Below are positions 13,950-26,025 of a stretch of DNA of 64,000 nucleotides, one piece after another. The notes beneath the pieces are model-generated. The model saw nothing but the letters and a program-made list of their open reading frames with translations, was not told the origin of the DNA and made no database searches. Origin of the DNA: Rotaria sordida (taxonomy: Eukaryota > Rotifera > Eurotatoria > Philodinida > Philodinidae); assembly GCA_905250125.1 (NCBI GenBank), contig CAJNOL010000450.1, forward strand, positions 7,367 to 71,366, read 5' to 3'. How positions within the stretch are numbered: position 1 is the stretch's first letter; each line of letters begins with the position of its first letter. The translations under genes and the position numbers were made by a program.

Positions 13950-15830
13950 ATATGTACTTATTAAATATCCTTTGCTATGTGATCTTCAATACACTGACTG
14001 AGTCGCAACTTTTGCTTCGAAGTGAACAAATGAAATGAACAGAAGTCTGCTTATAACTGTTCCTTTGCGATGTGATCTTCGACCGACTGACCAAGTTGCA
14101 AATGTCTCTTCGGAATGACTAAAAGAGGTAAACAGGAGTCTCGTCATTATTAATGTTCCTCTCCGATGTGATCTTCGATCAACTGACCAAGTCACAACCT
14201 TTGCTTCGCAATGATCAACAGAAGTAACTAGAAGTCTTTTCAGTAATGTTCTTGTTTGATGTAATCTTCAGTCAGCTAATCAAATGGCAACTTTTGCTTC
14301 AGAGTGAACAACAAAAGGTGAACCGAAGTCTAGTTATAAATGTTCCTTTACTATGTGATTTTCAATCAATAGGCCGATTGACAAACTTTTCTTCTCAGTG
14401 AGCAAAACAGATGAATAGAAGTCTGGTTATGAATGTTATTTTATGACGTGATCTTCAATGAGCAGACCAAGTCGCAAGTTTTGCTTCGAAGAGAGAGCAA
14501 AAAATGTGAACAGAGGTCTCGTTATGAATACTCCTTTGTGATATGATCTTCGATCAGCTGACTCAGTCCGAATCTTTGCTTCGAATTGAACAAAACAGGC
14601 GAACAGAAGTCTGGTTATGAATGTTTCTTTGTCATGTAATCTTTAATCAGCTAATCGAGTCGCAACCTTTACTTCGAAGTGAGCAAAAGAGGTGAACAGA
14701 AGTATTTTGAGTAATGTTCTTTTGCAATGTAATCGTCGATCAGTTGACTGACTGGTAATCTTTACTTCGAAGTGAGCCAAAGAGATGAAAAGGAGTCTCA
14801 TTATGAATATTCTTTTGTGATATTATCTTTAATCAACTGTTCGACTCGCAACTTTTGCTTCGAACTAAGCAAAATAGTTGAACAGAAGTCTCGTTATGAA
14901 TGTTCCTTTGCCATGTGTTCTTCCATCAGTTGATCGAGTCATAATCTTTGCTTCAAAATGAGTAAAAGAAATGAACAGAAATCTGGTTATGAATATTTCT
15001 TTGCGATGTGATCTTTGATCAGCTGATCGACTCGCCACTTTTGCTTCAAACTAAGCAAAACAGGTAAACAGAAGCCTGGTTATGAAGGTTTCTTTGCCAT
15101 GTGATTTTTAGTCAGCAGACCGAGTCACAAACTTTTCATCTAAGTGAGTAGAAGAGATGAACGGAAGTCTGGTTATGAATGTTTGTTTGAGATGTGATCT
15201 TCAATTAGCGGATCGAGACGGAAACTTTTCTTCCATGGACGAAAAAGAGATGAACAGAAGTCTAATGAGTAATGTTCTTTTGCGATGTAATCTTTGATCA
15301 GTAGGCTGAGTCATAAACTTTTCCTTCCAGTGAGCAAAAGATGTGAACAGAAATCTGGTTATAAATATTCCTTTGTCATGTGATCTTCGATCTGCAGGCC
15401 GAGTTGGAAACGTTTCTACCAAATAAGCAAAAGAGATGAATACAAGTATATTGATGAATGTTCCTGTACCATGTGATATTCGATCATTTGACTCAGTCGA
15501 AAACTCTTCTTCTAAGTAAGCAAAAGAGCCGAATAGAAGTCTACTAAGTAATATTCATTTGCGATGTGATCTTTGATCAGTAGTAGGTTGAGTCGCAAAC
15601 TTTTACTCAAAGTAACCAAAAGATGTAAACAGAAGCCTGGTTATAAATGTTTCTTTACCATGCGATCTTTGATCAGTAGATCGAATCGGAAACTTTTTTC
15701 CAAGTGAGCAAATGAAAGGGATAAAAGTTTGGTTATGAATGTTCTTTTGTCATGTGATCTTTGATCAGCTGATCGAGGCTCAATCCTTGTTTCGAAGGAA
15801 GCAAAAGAGGTAAAAGGATGAGTTGTTTGT
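13950..15830 (-). repeat. Tandem array, 93-bp unit with a 31-codon frame
   Basis: About 20 units. A landmark (TGTGATCTTCGATCA type) recurs at 14071, 14167, 14260, 14354, 14447, 14542, 14635, 14728, 14821, 14914, 15007, 15100, 15193, 15286, 15379, 15472, 15565, 15661 and 15753. Ten intervals in a row from 14635 to 15565, and the one before them, are exactly 93 bp, although units differ by many substitutions. Read on the minus strand, most units encode one 31-residue motif: ADRRSHRKGTFITRLLF followed by TSFAHFEAK and ending near VATR. Scattered stops interrupt it, so it is not an intact gene today. Either a satellite with an incidental open frame or the remains of a repeat-protein exon. No start codon, splice context or flanking domain was found. 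Confidence 0.85.
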
Positions 15831-16878
15831 GTGAGGACAACATTAGCGTTTAAAAACGAATTGTCAAAAAATAAAGTGTTTCGTGGAGTTTCAGAAAAAC
15901 TGAAGAATATGAGAACATATATGCTTTACTTAGTGTACCATACTATAAAGATTTACAAGAGAGTGCCAGGTCGCTGAAAGCCTGCTTCGCACTACTACAA
16001 TGGCCTTGTTGAGGGATGGTTGAGATTTTTTATTTGTAGGTCACTGAATTAGAGATTTCTGGAAATGACGGAGGATGTGAAAAGAGAATCGTAGAGGTAG
16101 GGATATGGAGAATGATGTTTCTGAATCAAACAGCTAACTATAGTGATGGAGATAAATACCTTGCATTTGAAACCGTTATTGATTGAACTGTTTTACATAA
16201 TATACAGAAGTAAAGTATGAAACAATAAAAATCGCATTCGGAAATTACACATATATTACTAATTTTAAATATGCAACTGAAATAAAACATAGGATGAGCG
16301 TGCATGATATTGTGCCAATGCTAACCATAGATAGTTGATCACTGACTTGTACATCATGAAAGACCTTTATTTATGTATAAGTGATGATATCTTCAGGATA
16401 CGATTTCATTCAAGGCAACTTGATTAGAGACATGTTCAGTGGAATTTTTCAGTTGTATTGTTGAACATTTGTAACAGTTAAAGATTAACTGTTGCTTCTT
16501 GTGGTATTTCAACTTCGTTACTTCACCCTTTGATTTTGAATTATCACAGATTTATTTTAGCACACTGTTCAAATCAAGACTTGTGCAATCAGGGTGTGGG
16601 TGTACCTATAAAAAAAATTTTCAGTTCAATCGAACATAGCATCTCGAACAAATGACGACGATTTTTTAAGAACGATCATTTTGTGTATTGTTGAAATGTC
16701 ATTTTTAACTTTCATTTCTCAATTCTTCCTTATCCTTGAACATTCATGGATATTGACTTCTGTTAGGTCTTGTTAAAAAAAGAGTAATTGCATTATTTTC
16801 TTTATTTTATATACAAAAAATGAAAAAGAAAAGCGATACAAAGATTATTAAAGCAATATACAAAAAAAAATTGTCAAT
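15831..16878. other. Intergenic between array and kinase gene
   Basis: No coding region recognised. Contains a telomere-like GGGTGTGGGTGTA at 16592-16604. The right part is the 3' flank of the minus-strand kinase gene. Confidence 0.5.
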
Positions 16879-19288
16879 TCATTCTGCGAACAGATGATTA
16901 TCAATATTTTCATATTGACTTTTATTTTGACATAATGGTGATGAATAATACAGATTTCCATGAGTATTAATTCTTGTTTTTTTACAATTATAATAATGTT
17001 CTTTAAGTTCATCATACCATTCAGTTTTTGCATTCATTAATATTAATAAAGGAGAATATGATTTAGAATAAATATGATCAAAATTAATATTTGACATAAA
17101 TGATGTTTGACGTAATTCATCTAATGTACATAAACGTTGATTTGGATTTTTTTCTAATAAATTATAAAGTAATTCTTTAATATCTGTTTTATTTTCAAGT
17201 TCATTTAATGGTAAATTAAATTTATGATTTAATACTTTATTTGCCATTGATAAATGATCTTTTGTAGCTGAAACAGGATATTCACCAAATAAACATGCAT
17301 ACATTAATATACCTAAACTCCACCAATCAACACGATGATCATATGGTCGAACACTAAGTACTTCAGGTGCAATATCTAAATGATAGAAAAAAAACAAGGC
17401 AAACAAACTTAAAAACTTTATAATAAAAAATTTTCTTATACATTGTAATGTTCCACATATTGTTGTTGTTCGTTGACCTAATGAAAGCCATTTTGATAAA
17501 CCAAAATCAATTATTTGAATATTTCCTTTTTCATCTAATAGAATATTTTCCATTTTAACATCTCGATATATAATACCTTTATTATGTAAATAATCAAGTA
17601 CCATAGCTACTTGTGCTATATAAATTTTTACAATTATTTCAGGAAAACGACGTATACGTAACCATAATGATAATAATTCACCATTTTGAACATAATCCGT
17701 TATGATATATAAATAGCGACGTGATTGCCAATAATAATATGTATGAACAATAAATGGATGAGAAAGACATGATTGTGCTATTGTTACTTCATCTAAATAA
17801 AATTATTTTACTGGATTATAATAATTGATGAGGGCATATTTCCAACAGATCAATCGCTTTCCCATCAAAAACTACTAAAGATGTAAGCTCAACAACAACA
17901 ATAGCTAGCAATCTGCGATTTTCAGTATTCAAAAGAGGAGAAGTCCGGTCGTTTTTTTCTTTGTCTGATATTATATAATTCATCATCTTCGTAAAACGCA
18001 CAATAACAAATACATTCAGTATCTATTCCATGCATTTTTACTAATAAATAAGTTCTTTTTAGTATTAAACACATTCTATACTTAGAATGTTTACCTTTGA
18101 CTTGTTGAACAGCATTATCTTTAACAATTTGTGATTTACTCATAATTTTCATTGCATAAATTTGTTTATCATGTATTGAACAAACTTTTATTACATTTCC
18201 AAATGCACCTCGAGCAATAATATCAATCACCTAGATTTTCCAAAAAACAAATTACATTTCAATAGTCAAAAATTAAATATTTATCACGTACATCAAAATC
18301 TGCTTCAGTAACTTTTCCTTTAATTGAAAATTCTGGTAAAAACATAGCTTCATGTCCACGAACAGGAAAATTTGTACTTGATCGTCGATATGGATTTCTT
18401 AATGATGATGTTTGATATTTACGACGTGATTGATTTCGATATACACCTGATTGTAAATTAATATTATATTCATAATCATTTCCATTAGTTAATGATAAAT
18501 CATTACGACTATTTTGTGGTGGACATATAGGTGATGAAGAAGATGATGGTTGAAGAAAATTAAAACTACGAGAAAATAAACTTATTGTTCGATCACCAAT
18601 TGATTGAAGACTGACATTCAAATATGAAGATACTGGCTAAAAAATAAAAAAAGAAAAATTCAAATTTTTCTTTTGTATAGTGACTTTTGGGACGTTCTGT
18701 ATTTTTCCTGTTTCCTTCAGACTGAGAATCTATTGCATAATCTTCCTATATAAATACTTATTCCTTGAGTAGATTGCTGATTAAGCTATTCATGCTTGAA
18801 AGGAATGCTGCATGTTATGTGTTTATATGATCAGATCAACATTTTTCTTTTCTTCATAGTGTTCTCATATTTTAGATAAAGGATGTTATTCAAATAAGCG
18901 GAAAAGGAAACTGTCATCTTTCTTCTATATAAATTAGATTAATAAAACGAATGTCAATTCATTTAAAACTCTTGATGTCTATAGATGATGTAAGCATAAA
19001 TCAAATTAAATTTGAGACAGTAGTTTTTTTTTTTTATTAAGATAATAAATTTACCTGAATTTTTTTTCCTTTTTTATCAAGATGTATTTGTTTTGTATGA
19101 CGTCGACGAAAACGAGGTGATGGACCATATTTTTTTCCATTATAACTTTGATATGATGAATTATCCAAATTACTATCAGTATCTTCGTTATTTGTTAAAT
19201 AATGTTGTTGAATGAAACGATTTTTCTCATGTCCATTATTTATTGATAAAGTTTTAGTTAAATGTGGTGAAGTATTTTTATTACCCAT
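16879..19288 (-). CDS. RSKR: RSKR/SgK494-like AGC-family protein kinase
   Basis: Five exons join in frame: 19055-19288, 18292-18636, 18095-18230, 17442-17792 and 16879-17375, giving 520 residues. The first 180 residues are basic and Ser/Asn-rich with MFLPEFSIKGKV just before the kinase domain, matching the FLPEFPI segment of vertebrate RSKR. The domain has the glycine loop (ARGAFGNV, about 199), beta-3 lysine (YAMKIM, about 221), catalytic loop YRDVKMENILLD (about 314), DFG (about 334), activation loop TICGTLQY and IAPEVL. YRDVKMENILLDE, CGTLQ and DWWSLG agree closely with RSKR as I remember it; the atypical ARGAFG loop, lacking the first glycine, is shared. All catalytic residues are present, so activity is expected. 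It phosphorylates Ser/Thr; substrates are not known. Start MGNKNTS could be N-myristoylated (Gly-2 context), which is inference. The symbol is by homology. Confidence 0.88.
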
Positions 19289-20812
19289 CGAACGATATCG
19301 ATCGGCATAGCGCGTTTCTTTGAATAAGATTGATATATGACACAGCTGCTTTTTATTATTTATACTAAAAAAAAAAAAAAGGATAAGAATAATGAAATTT
19401 ATAGCATTTTTTCACGTGAAGTATTTGTTTTTTTTAATATGTGAGTATTCCGTATGTATGTATTGAATAGAATAGAGAAGAGAGACATCGAGGACTTGTG
19501 AATAGAATTAAAAAAAAAGACATAATACTCAAATGAAAAATGGATCAAAGTTCAACTTAGTTTTCATTAGAATAGTTCTATTCGAGGAATAATAAATAAA
19601 TCGACTTTTTTTAACATGCAAGTAAAGAAGTTCTTTATTGTAATCAATAATTATACACATACCAATGTAATAATATTGTTATTATTGAAGCAATTCATTT
19701 TATTCATCTAGATTATTGTAACAGACTTCGCTTATATTGGTATGAGAAATGTACGCAAGATGTTCATTCTATTATTTACTATTTATACAACAAAGCAGAA
19801 AAATATACACACACACACATTGTGTTTAGAGAGAAAAAAAAGTGATAATAAAGATGGTCATCAACATGTCTATTGTCTTTATTTCACCGACAATATGATG
19901 TAATACATACATATACATCTGTCAATTGTCGATCATAATAACAATGAGTTGCTCTCTACGCCATGATAAATGATAATAGAGCATCGTTCAACGAGTGTTT
20001 CAACTTTATAGGATTAAACATATATTCATTTAATACAAAAATATTTTGAATAATAGTTGTTACTACTACTCTTTCGTACATTTTCTAAATGAATGGTTAC
20101 TTACGAAGGATATTGAATAGAATTTAATTTTTGAAAAAAAAACTACATCGAAGAGTCTTTGAAATTCTCTATATATAGAAACTGTATTGTAAAAAAGGAA
20201 CAGAGAGAACAGTATGAGAAAATAACATACAATCTCTTGACTAGTGGATAGGCAAGTAATCGGAAGGAGAGAAAAGCAATGAAGAAAGCATGAACGAGGT
20301 GAATATGGGTGAGTGAATGAATGATGACGATTGATTTTACCAATGGAGTTATTATTTGACCAATCTTTACTAATGGGAAGATGTCGCTATATGACTAAAT
20401 GAAATATATGCCGTTTTTCTGCTTGAATAGAGTTCTTCATTTACATATGAGTATATAAAATTTATTCATGCTTTGTAAATTATTCAGCGAAAATAGAATC
20501 GTCTCTGACACGACAGATGGAAGTTATTCTATCGAATTGAAAATATTATTGAATGAAATCATCATTCATTTGCTTTGCCGAGTAGAATCTTATCATATTG
20601 TGAAACTCTTCGTTTGAAAATAGTAGAAATTTTTCTGTATTATTCATTAGAAACTTGTCAATGGTACATTCATGTATTGACTTTAATAGAAGAAAATTAT
20701 ATGATTTTGAAAAGATCACTCAAACGAATAGTATCATATTAAGTGGTTGAATTATATGGATTATCGCTACAATAACTTGATAAACTTTTATTAACATCTA
20801 ATATAATGCTTA
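19289..20812. other. Upstream region of kinase gene, no gene seen
   Basis: AT-rich with a short CA run near 19807-19820. No frame resembles a protein family. Probably holds the kinase promoter, but no core element can be named. Confidence 0.45.
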
Positions 20813-21727
20813 CGAGGAAACCTTTTCAGGTGTTCCCTCGGATTTCAATGAATTTTTATCTCTAGATACTACATGGTGTTCTAGTAAAAACTCTCAAAAG
20901 GATTTGGGTTCCTATTGCTCCCTTCAAAAGTTATGCACATTTTTATTTTGCCCCTATAAGACGTAACATATAATATTTAAGAGAGAGTTTGGCAGACCAC
21001 TAATCAAGTCGGTTTCTGCTAAATATTTTTTTCTATTTATTTTTTTTTGTGGTTAGATCATAAAATTTTTAAAAAATCTTTTTTTTTTACATATTGATGA
21101 TTGTTTTAAGAATTTTTTTGTCTCTGATCGCCTCTCTGAGTCAGGAAAGATCTCAAAAGACCCAAATTCGATGAGGTTAGAGATAAATTACAAGCAAAAG
21201 AATGACCATCAAATATAGATCTCCTTCTTTCGTGGAAGCACAATCAACTACTAAAGCTTATCGTAATGAACGCTGGTATATCTCATTTTGTAGAGAATTC
21301 CTTTCTGTATCTCTCAAGACCTTTCCTGGCTCAAAGAGGTGATCAGAGACAGAAAAATTCTCAACACAATCATCAATTTGTATGATCTAACCACAAAAAA
21401 AAACGAAGATTGTGATTCTTTTCATTCTTCACAAGTACTTCAGAACAATTTGATATTTTGGACTTATAAGTTTCTCGATATGATCTTTCATTTGTGCTAA
21501 ATAAATAGAAAGAAATATTTAGCAGGAACCGACTTGATTAATGGTCTGCCAAACTCTCTCTTAAATATTATATGTTACGTCTTATAGGAGCAAAATAGAA
21601 ATGTGCATAACTTTTGAAGGGAGCAATAGGAACCCAAATCCTTTTGAGGGTTTTTACTAGAACACCATGTGGTATCTATAGACAAAAATTCATTGAAATC
21701 CGAGGGTGCACCTGAAAAGGTTTCTCC
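20813..21727. mobile_element. Foldback MITE with TTA target duplication
   Basis: Arms of about 228 bp, 20813-21040 and 21501-21727, are roughly 90% complementary: GAAACCTTTTCAGGTG at the left is mirrored at the right, and so is GGCAGACCA with TTAAATATTATATG. Arms continue inward, 21041-21155 against 21290-21402, and about 98 extra bases (21403-21500) sit in the right half only. The element is flanked by TTA on both sides, the three-base duplication of PIF/Harbinger elements. No transposase frame. Non-autonomous, of moderate age. Confidence 0.8.
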
Positions 21728-22466
21728 GTTAGGCAAAGTGCATCATTTGAGAATGAACATAGGGTAAATAACTAGCATTGCAAGTAATAGTTGTTCAAGA
21801 CAAACTGTCAAACATATCTTTTACTTTTTAATGATCTAGACTGATTTGATCTGTCAATTGAACACAGTGCTATCTATAGTCTATTATGTGAGAAATCATT
21901 GTCAGTTGTAACTACACAAGGTGATTTATTTCCTTAGTCATGCATTTTACCTCTGAGTCTTAAGCAAGATATTTGTGAAGTTGAGTAAAAACAGTAAAAA
22001 ATTCTCATTCAAATTTAACTACAGAGTACGGCATGAAGCTATCGTGCTGTCCATTTGTTTTCCAGCGCATTTTGAGGGTGTGGGTGTGGATCTTGTCTTA
22101 GCCCACAGCTATACCCTCACACACCCACACCCACATCTACACCTACACCTTCACTCACACATATCCCACCCTACTTATCGATTTATAAGATAGATAGATG
22201 TTGAACAGTCGAAGGTAATTTATTTATTTTTGAGACCGGAGCCTGTCAATGGTATTAAATAACTAGAACAATAGATCGTGACCATGGAAAACGATATTCA
22301 TGTTACTTAAGAGTGGAGTAAACTTTTTTAATGTTTATCATACAGATTTCGCTGATATAAGTGTCTCTCATCTGAGTCGGCACATGTTTCTCAGACATCG
22401 CGTGCAAATTCTTCCTCTCAACAATCGACATGTTGGATACACCCAAACTGGTAATTGGCACCTGGG
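21728..22466. other. Intergenic, with telomere-like hairpin
   Basis: No gene. Contains the telomere-like inverted tract listed separately. The right end is the 3' flank of the ART-TPR gene. Confidence 0.45.
22076..22135. repeat. Interstitial telomere-like inverted tract
   Basis: GGGTGTGGGTGTGG at 22076-22089 faces CCCTCACACACCCACACCC at 22114-22132, so the two can pair as a hairpin around a 24-base loop. The unit resembles TGTGGG, the hexamer I recall for bdelloid telomeres. Confidence 0.6.
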
Positions 22467-24567
22467 TCACCTATAATGGATTTTACCTCCGAATACTTGT
22501 ATGACTTCAGCCATCGATGAAGCTGCTGTTGAAGGATTATCAAGCAGTTCAAGTTGCTTACGAAAACATTCGTCTGATTGTATAATATTGCCTCTGTGTC
22601 TATAAATGTTACCCAATACATAATAGAGCTCAATTATCAAAGGATGATCAACAGGTAATGATTTCAACCCTATATTCAGTGCCCTTTCGTAATGTTTTAT
22701 GGCTTCTTCTTCTTGTTGTGTACGATGAAAAATGAGTGCCAATTTGTTGTGGCAATAAGCAAAATCCGGATGGATAGATGGCAAGCATTTTTCTTCGATC
22801 TCCAAAGCTTTTCGATAATTATCAATCGCTAATTGATATTTCCTATAATAGAAATATACGAGCCCTAAGCTTGAGTAACAAGCAGCTACACGAGAGTGTT
22901 CTTCTCCATAAATTCGCTTGTAAATGGCCAAGATCTTTGTATATGGAACCAGACTTTTCCGCCATCGAGTACTTATATTAGTTTCCCACCAATCTAAGAA
23001 AAGAAAGACTGGAAACCTGTCAACAAGTCCTATTCTGCGTTCAGAAAAACATGAAAATATTGTCATGTATCCAACTTTCAAATATGTCCAGAATTTTATT
23101 CAAACAAAAGTGTATCAAGCCCTAAGAAGTTTTCTTTCTGTTTAGCTGATGGAAATCTCGTATTTGTATCATATAGCTATATATGAAACTGCAGCTTTTT
23201 GAAGATAAAAATACTCGTTTTATATCTTATCGTACTATTAGAAGTTTGGAGAAAAATGATTTGAAGATGCATTTTTCTTAAATAACCGACTTTCTTTGAT
23301 AAAGAATATTGACTCACTTCTCAAATCCGTGTGATACCAAGCGGCAAGTTTCCAATCTGTAATTTTTCTATAAGAATGACCTAAACTCATATAAGTTGCT
23401 GCGACAATTGGATTATCCTCATTAGGAAATACACGGGCGAAAATTTTTAATACTTCCCGATACCGAACTCGACATTGTCTGAAATAGCCCTTCTGTCGAT
23501 CCACGTCACCAATGTAAAGGTGACATTTGCCAATATCCACAGAGTCAGATTCGTGTTTCAGTGTATTTAGCATTCGAAATAAAAAGTTTTTTGCGTGAGT
23601 CAAGTATCTCATGTTTAGCAACACAATACTCAAAGAGATGAGAGTCGGCTCTTCACCTTCACTGTTAGACCTTGCACCATCTTGGAGATATTCTTTTTTC
23701 ATAGCAGTAAATGCATCTTCCAATTCTTTATCATTATTACCACATAGTGACATGGATAGAATAGTTAAATATGGATTATTGGGATCGTCACGAATATCGT
23801 TCAACTGAAACACTGAGCCAAACATGAAAAGAATTTCTCCTTCATCAAAGCAGCTCAAATCGGTGAGATCGGCAAGCGAACTCGTTCCATCGTAAAGATT
23901 TGGATCGGCATCAATCTCAAAGAAGACATATTCGAAACCGGCAGGAGGCTTTATAACGCTGTCGGCTGTAGTTCCAAGAAATTGATATGCTATATCGGAA
24001 CTCAGACTTGTTGAAAGAAACAAATTTACAGAAATAAATTGACCGGTTGATTGTTTTAAAGAGTGCAACTCGTTTGTGGAAATTAATTTGACTACGATAA
24101 ACACGCATAGGTTCTGAGCACCGATGGGCATTCAGTTGTTCTTGTAGATCGCAGATATAAAAGCGAACATAAAAGAGAAAATCGATCTCTTGTGATCTAA
24201 GAGCTTGGTTGAGGAGTTTGAAAAGAAATGAGTCTCTGGTATACCATTCTAGTGCATCATTCTTTCGATAGTTAATGTTAAATTCCTCCAAATCTTTTAA
24301 GTATTTATCTTGATTCTTTAAACATTTCGCACATGTTGAAATGAATTTGTCTCTATCTCTTGATGACGACGGTATCCGAAGAAGAAAGTCTAGCATTAGT
24401 TTTGAAAAAAGATACGTTCCATTGATGTATGTGGATGAACGTTGCGTACCGAAATCTTTTCTGTTGAAAATATCCATTGAAAGAAAATCTTGCGGAGAGC
24501 AACGAGCCCAACGTTGTTGGAAAGATTTGATGTGATATTCGAGTGCATCGACTTTTACAAATTTTAC
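22467..24567 (-). pseudogene. ADP-ribosyltransferase-TPR gene, frame disrupted
   Basis: Encodes, in order, a mono-ADP-ribosyltransferase domain and a C-terminal set of about five tetratricopeptide repeats of kinesin-light-chain type, a combination expanded in bdelloid rotifers. The ART signature is all there: arginine in MRVYRSQ, the Ser-Thr-Ser segment FLSTSL after GQFIS, and the E-x-E pair in DEGEILFMFGS. TPRs include YSSLGLVYFYYRKY and HNKLALIFHR. The 3' exon is 22467-22993; the preceding part ends at 23318 with a GTGAGT donor, and the most upstream piece I can support begins near 24567 after a TTATCAAAG acceptor. The N-terminal exon usual for this family was not found. The ART part does not stay in one frame, about one break, so the copy is either broken or carries an assembly error. 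Such proteins transfer ADP-ribose from NAD to protein arginines; targets in rotifers are unknown. Confidence 0.75.
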
Positions 24568-26025
24568 CTTTGATAACAAAAAACAACAATGAGAAGAACG
24601 ATAGAAAAAAAATACGTTCTGTCCCACACAAATTATCTCATACAAAATCTACTTTCGCAGTTTGAGCAGAACAAAACTTGAATTGCTTTTCATCATGGTA
24701 ATGTTTCTAAAATCTACATTACGGAAATTCGAACAGGAAGAGATCATATGAACAAAGTTCAAATTGTGAAAACAATAACTTATTAATCAGCTGCAGTTTT
24801 GAAAAAAAATACTTCGGGTTCAGATCTAGACTTTTCCCAAAAGCACATGCGCATTGCTCGTCGGTTTGCATTAGATTAGAAGACCCATGAACGTTTTTTT
24901 AAATAGAAACAGAGGATTAGGTAGGCTTTAGAGTTATTCATATATAATATCGATTCATACATATACTATTCAATCGTGTACATGACTAAGAACTTGTTAG
25001 GATGCGCAAGTATCCTACCGTTTGGCACTATCGTCCGATTCACAGTGCTAAATCACTTTTCATACGAGACTACTGAAAAAAACTTAATGTCAGAGGTAAG
25101 CAATAATGCTATATTGGTTTGTTTGTCAGAATTTTTCGAGATCATGTATCGGGTGTTACAGAATGGTTGAACGCTTCTTTATTTTCTCTACATTTGAGCA
25201 CAGATCAATGATAGGTCCTTGAATCTTTTTCAAAAAATGCCACATCAAAGTCTCCGCAAATTTCTGTTAACCTTAATTTAAAACAAAACAACTAGACGCT
25301 TTCATAGCTACGCAGAGTGATTGTATGAACTAAATCTACTTCGAATACATTAGTTTTTCTACTTTATTTTGTGAAACACGATCTAAAAGGAGTGTTGAGA
25401 TATATAGGGTAGAAATTTGACCTTCCGCTCTCCACAGACCGTAACAAACGGACCCCACATCCATCACAGACGCTCTTCAGATTTCTTACAGACCATGACA
25501 GACGGGTTCGAGAGATCATCACAGACCGTGATAGATGTTTTTGATACATGATTACCAATTTTATATCACTAACCTCTCGTGAATGTATATAAACTGCTTC
25601 TTTTTTGAGTTCCAGAGAATTAAGTAAAAGTTGACGAAAAATGGATCTACAGATAGATCGAATTAAACAATATTCCGGTGACTAATAATAACAGCTATAT
25701 TCGTGTCTCACATTTTAATCCCATAGGGATTGTGCTGAGAGCTTTTTTTCTTTACAAATAAATACTTTGTTTTGAAAACACAACTTACTAATAGATAGCT
25801 CTTGAAGATCTCTGCTGATTGTACACGTATACAAAATTTTCTGATGCTCATTCTCCTAGTTACACAAAATTTTTCCGGAAACAATTTTTATTTCGTCAAC
25901 GGTGATATTTCTTCTCTTAATCATTTCAATTGAAAAAACAGGTTGTAGAAGCATTGTTTATGAGAAAATGAGTTTGCTTTTGTAGCATTCTTGGAAAACG
26001 GGTATGCCTTTCTATTTTGGACTCA
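24568..26025. other. Intergenic, fragments of dispersed repeats
   Basis: No gene. 25435-25540 has three loose copies of a CACAGACCGTGACAGACG-like motif. 25610-25740 resembles the end of the repeat at 51430-51900, both carrying a TTTTAATCC...GGGATTGTGCT-type stretch. Confidence 0.4.

Noticed and set aside
13986-15422. Minus-strand open frames of 69 and 73 codons as separate genes
   Set aside because: They are two or three adjoining units of the 93-bp array, without start context, splice sites or flanking domain; reported as repeat instead.
13950-15830. CRISPR-like array
   Set aside because: Whole 93-bp units repeat with drift; there is no alternation of constant repeat and unique spacer, and the genome is eukaryotic.
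25435-25540. Minisatellite or small gene
   Set aside because: Only about three loose copies of an ACAGACCGTGACAGACG-like word with uneven spacing; too little to call.
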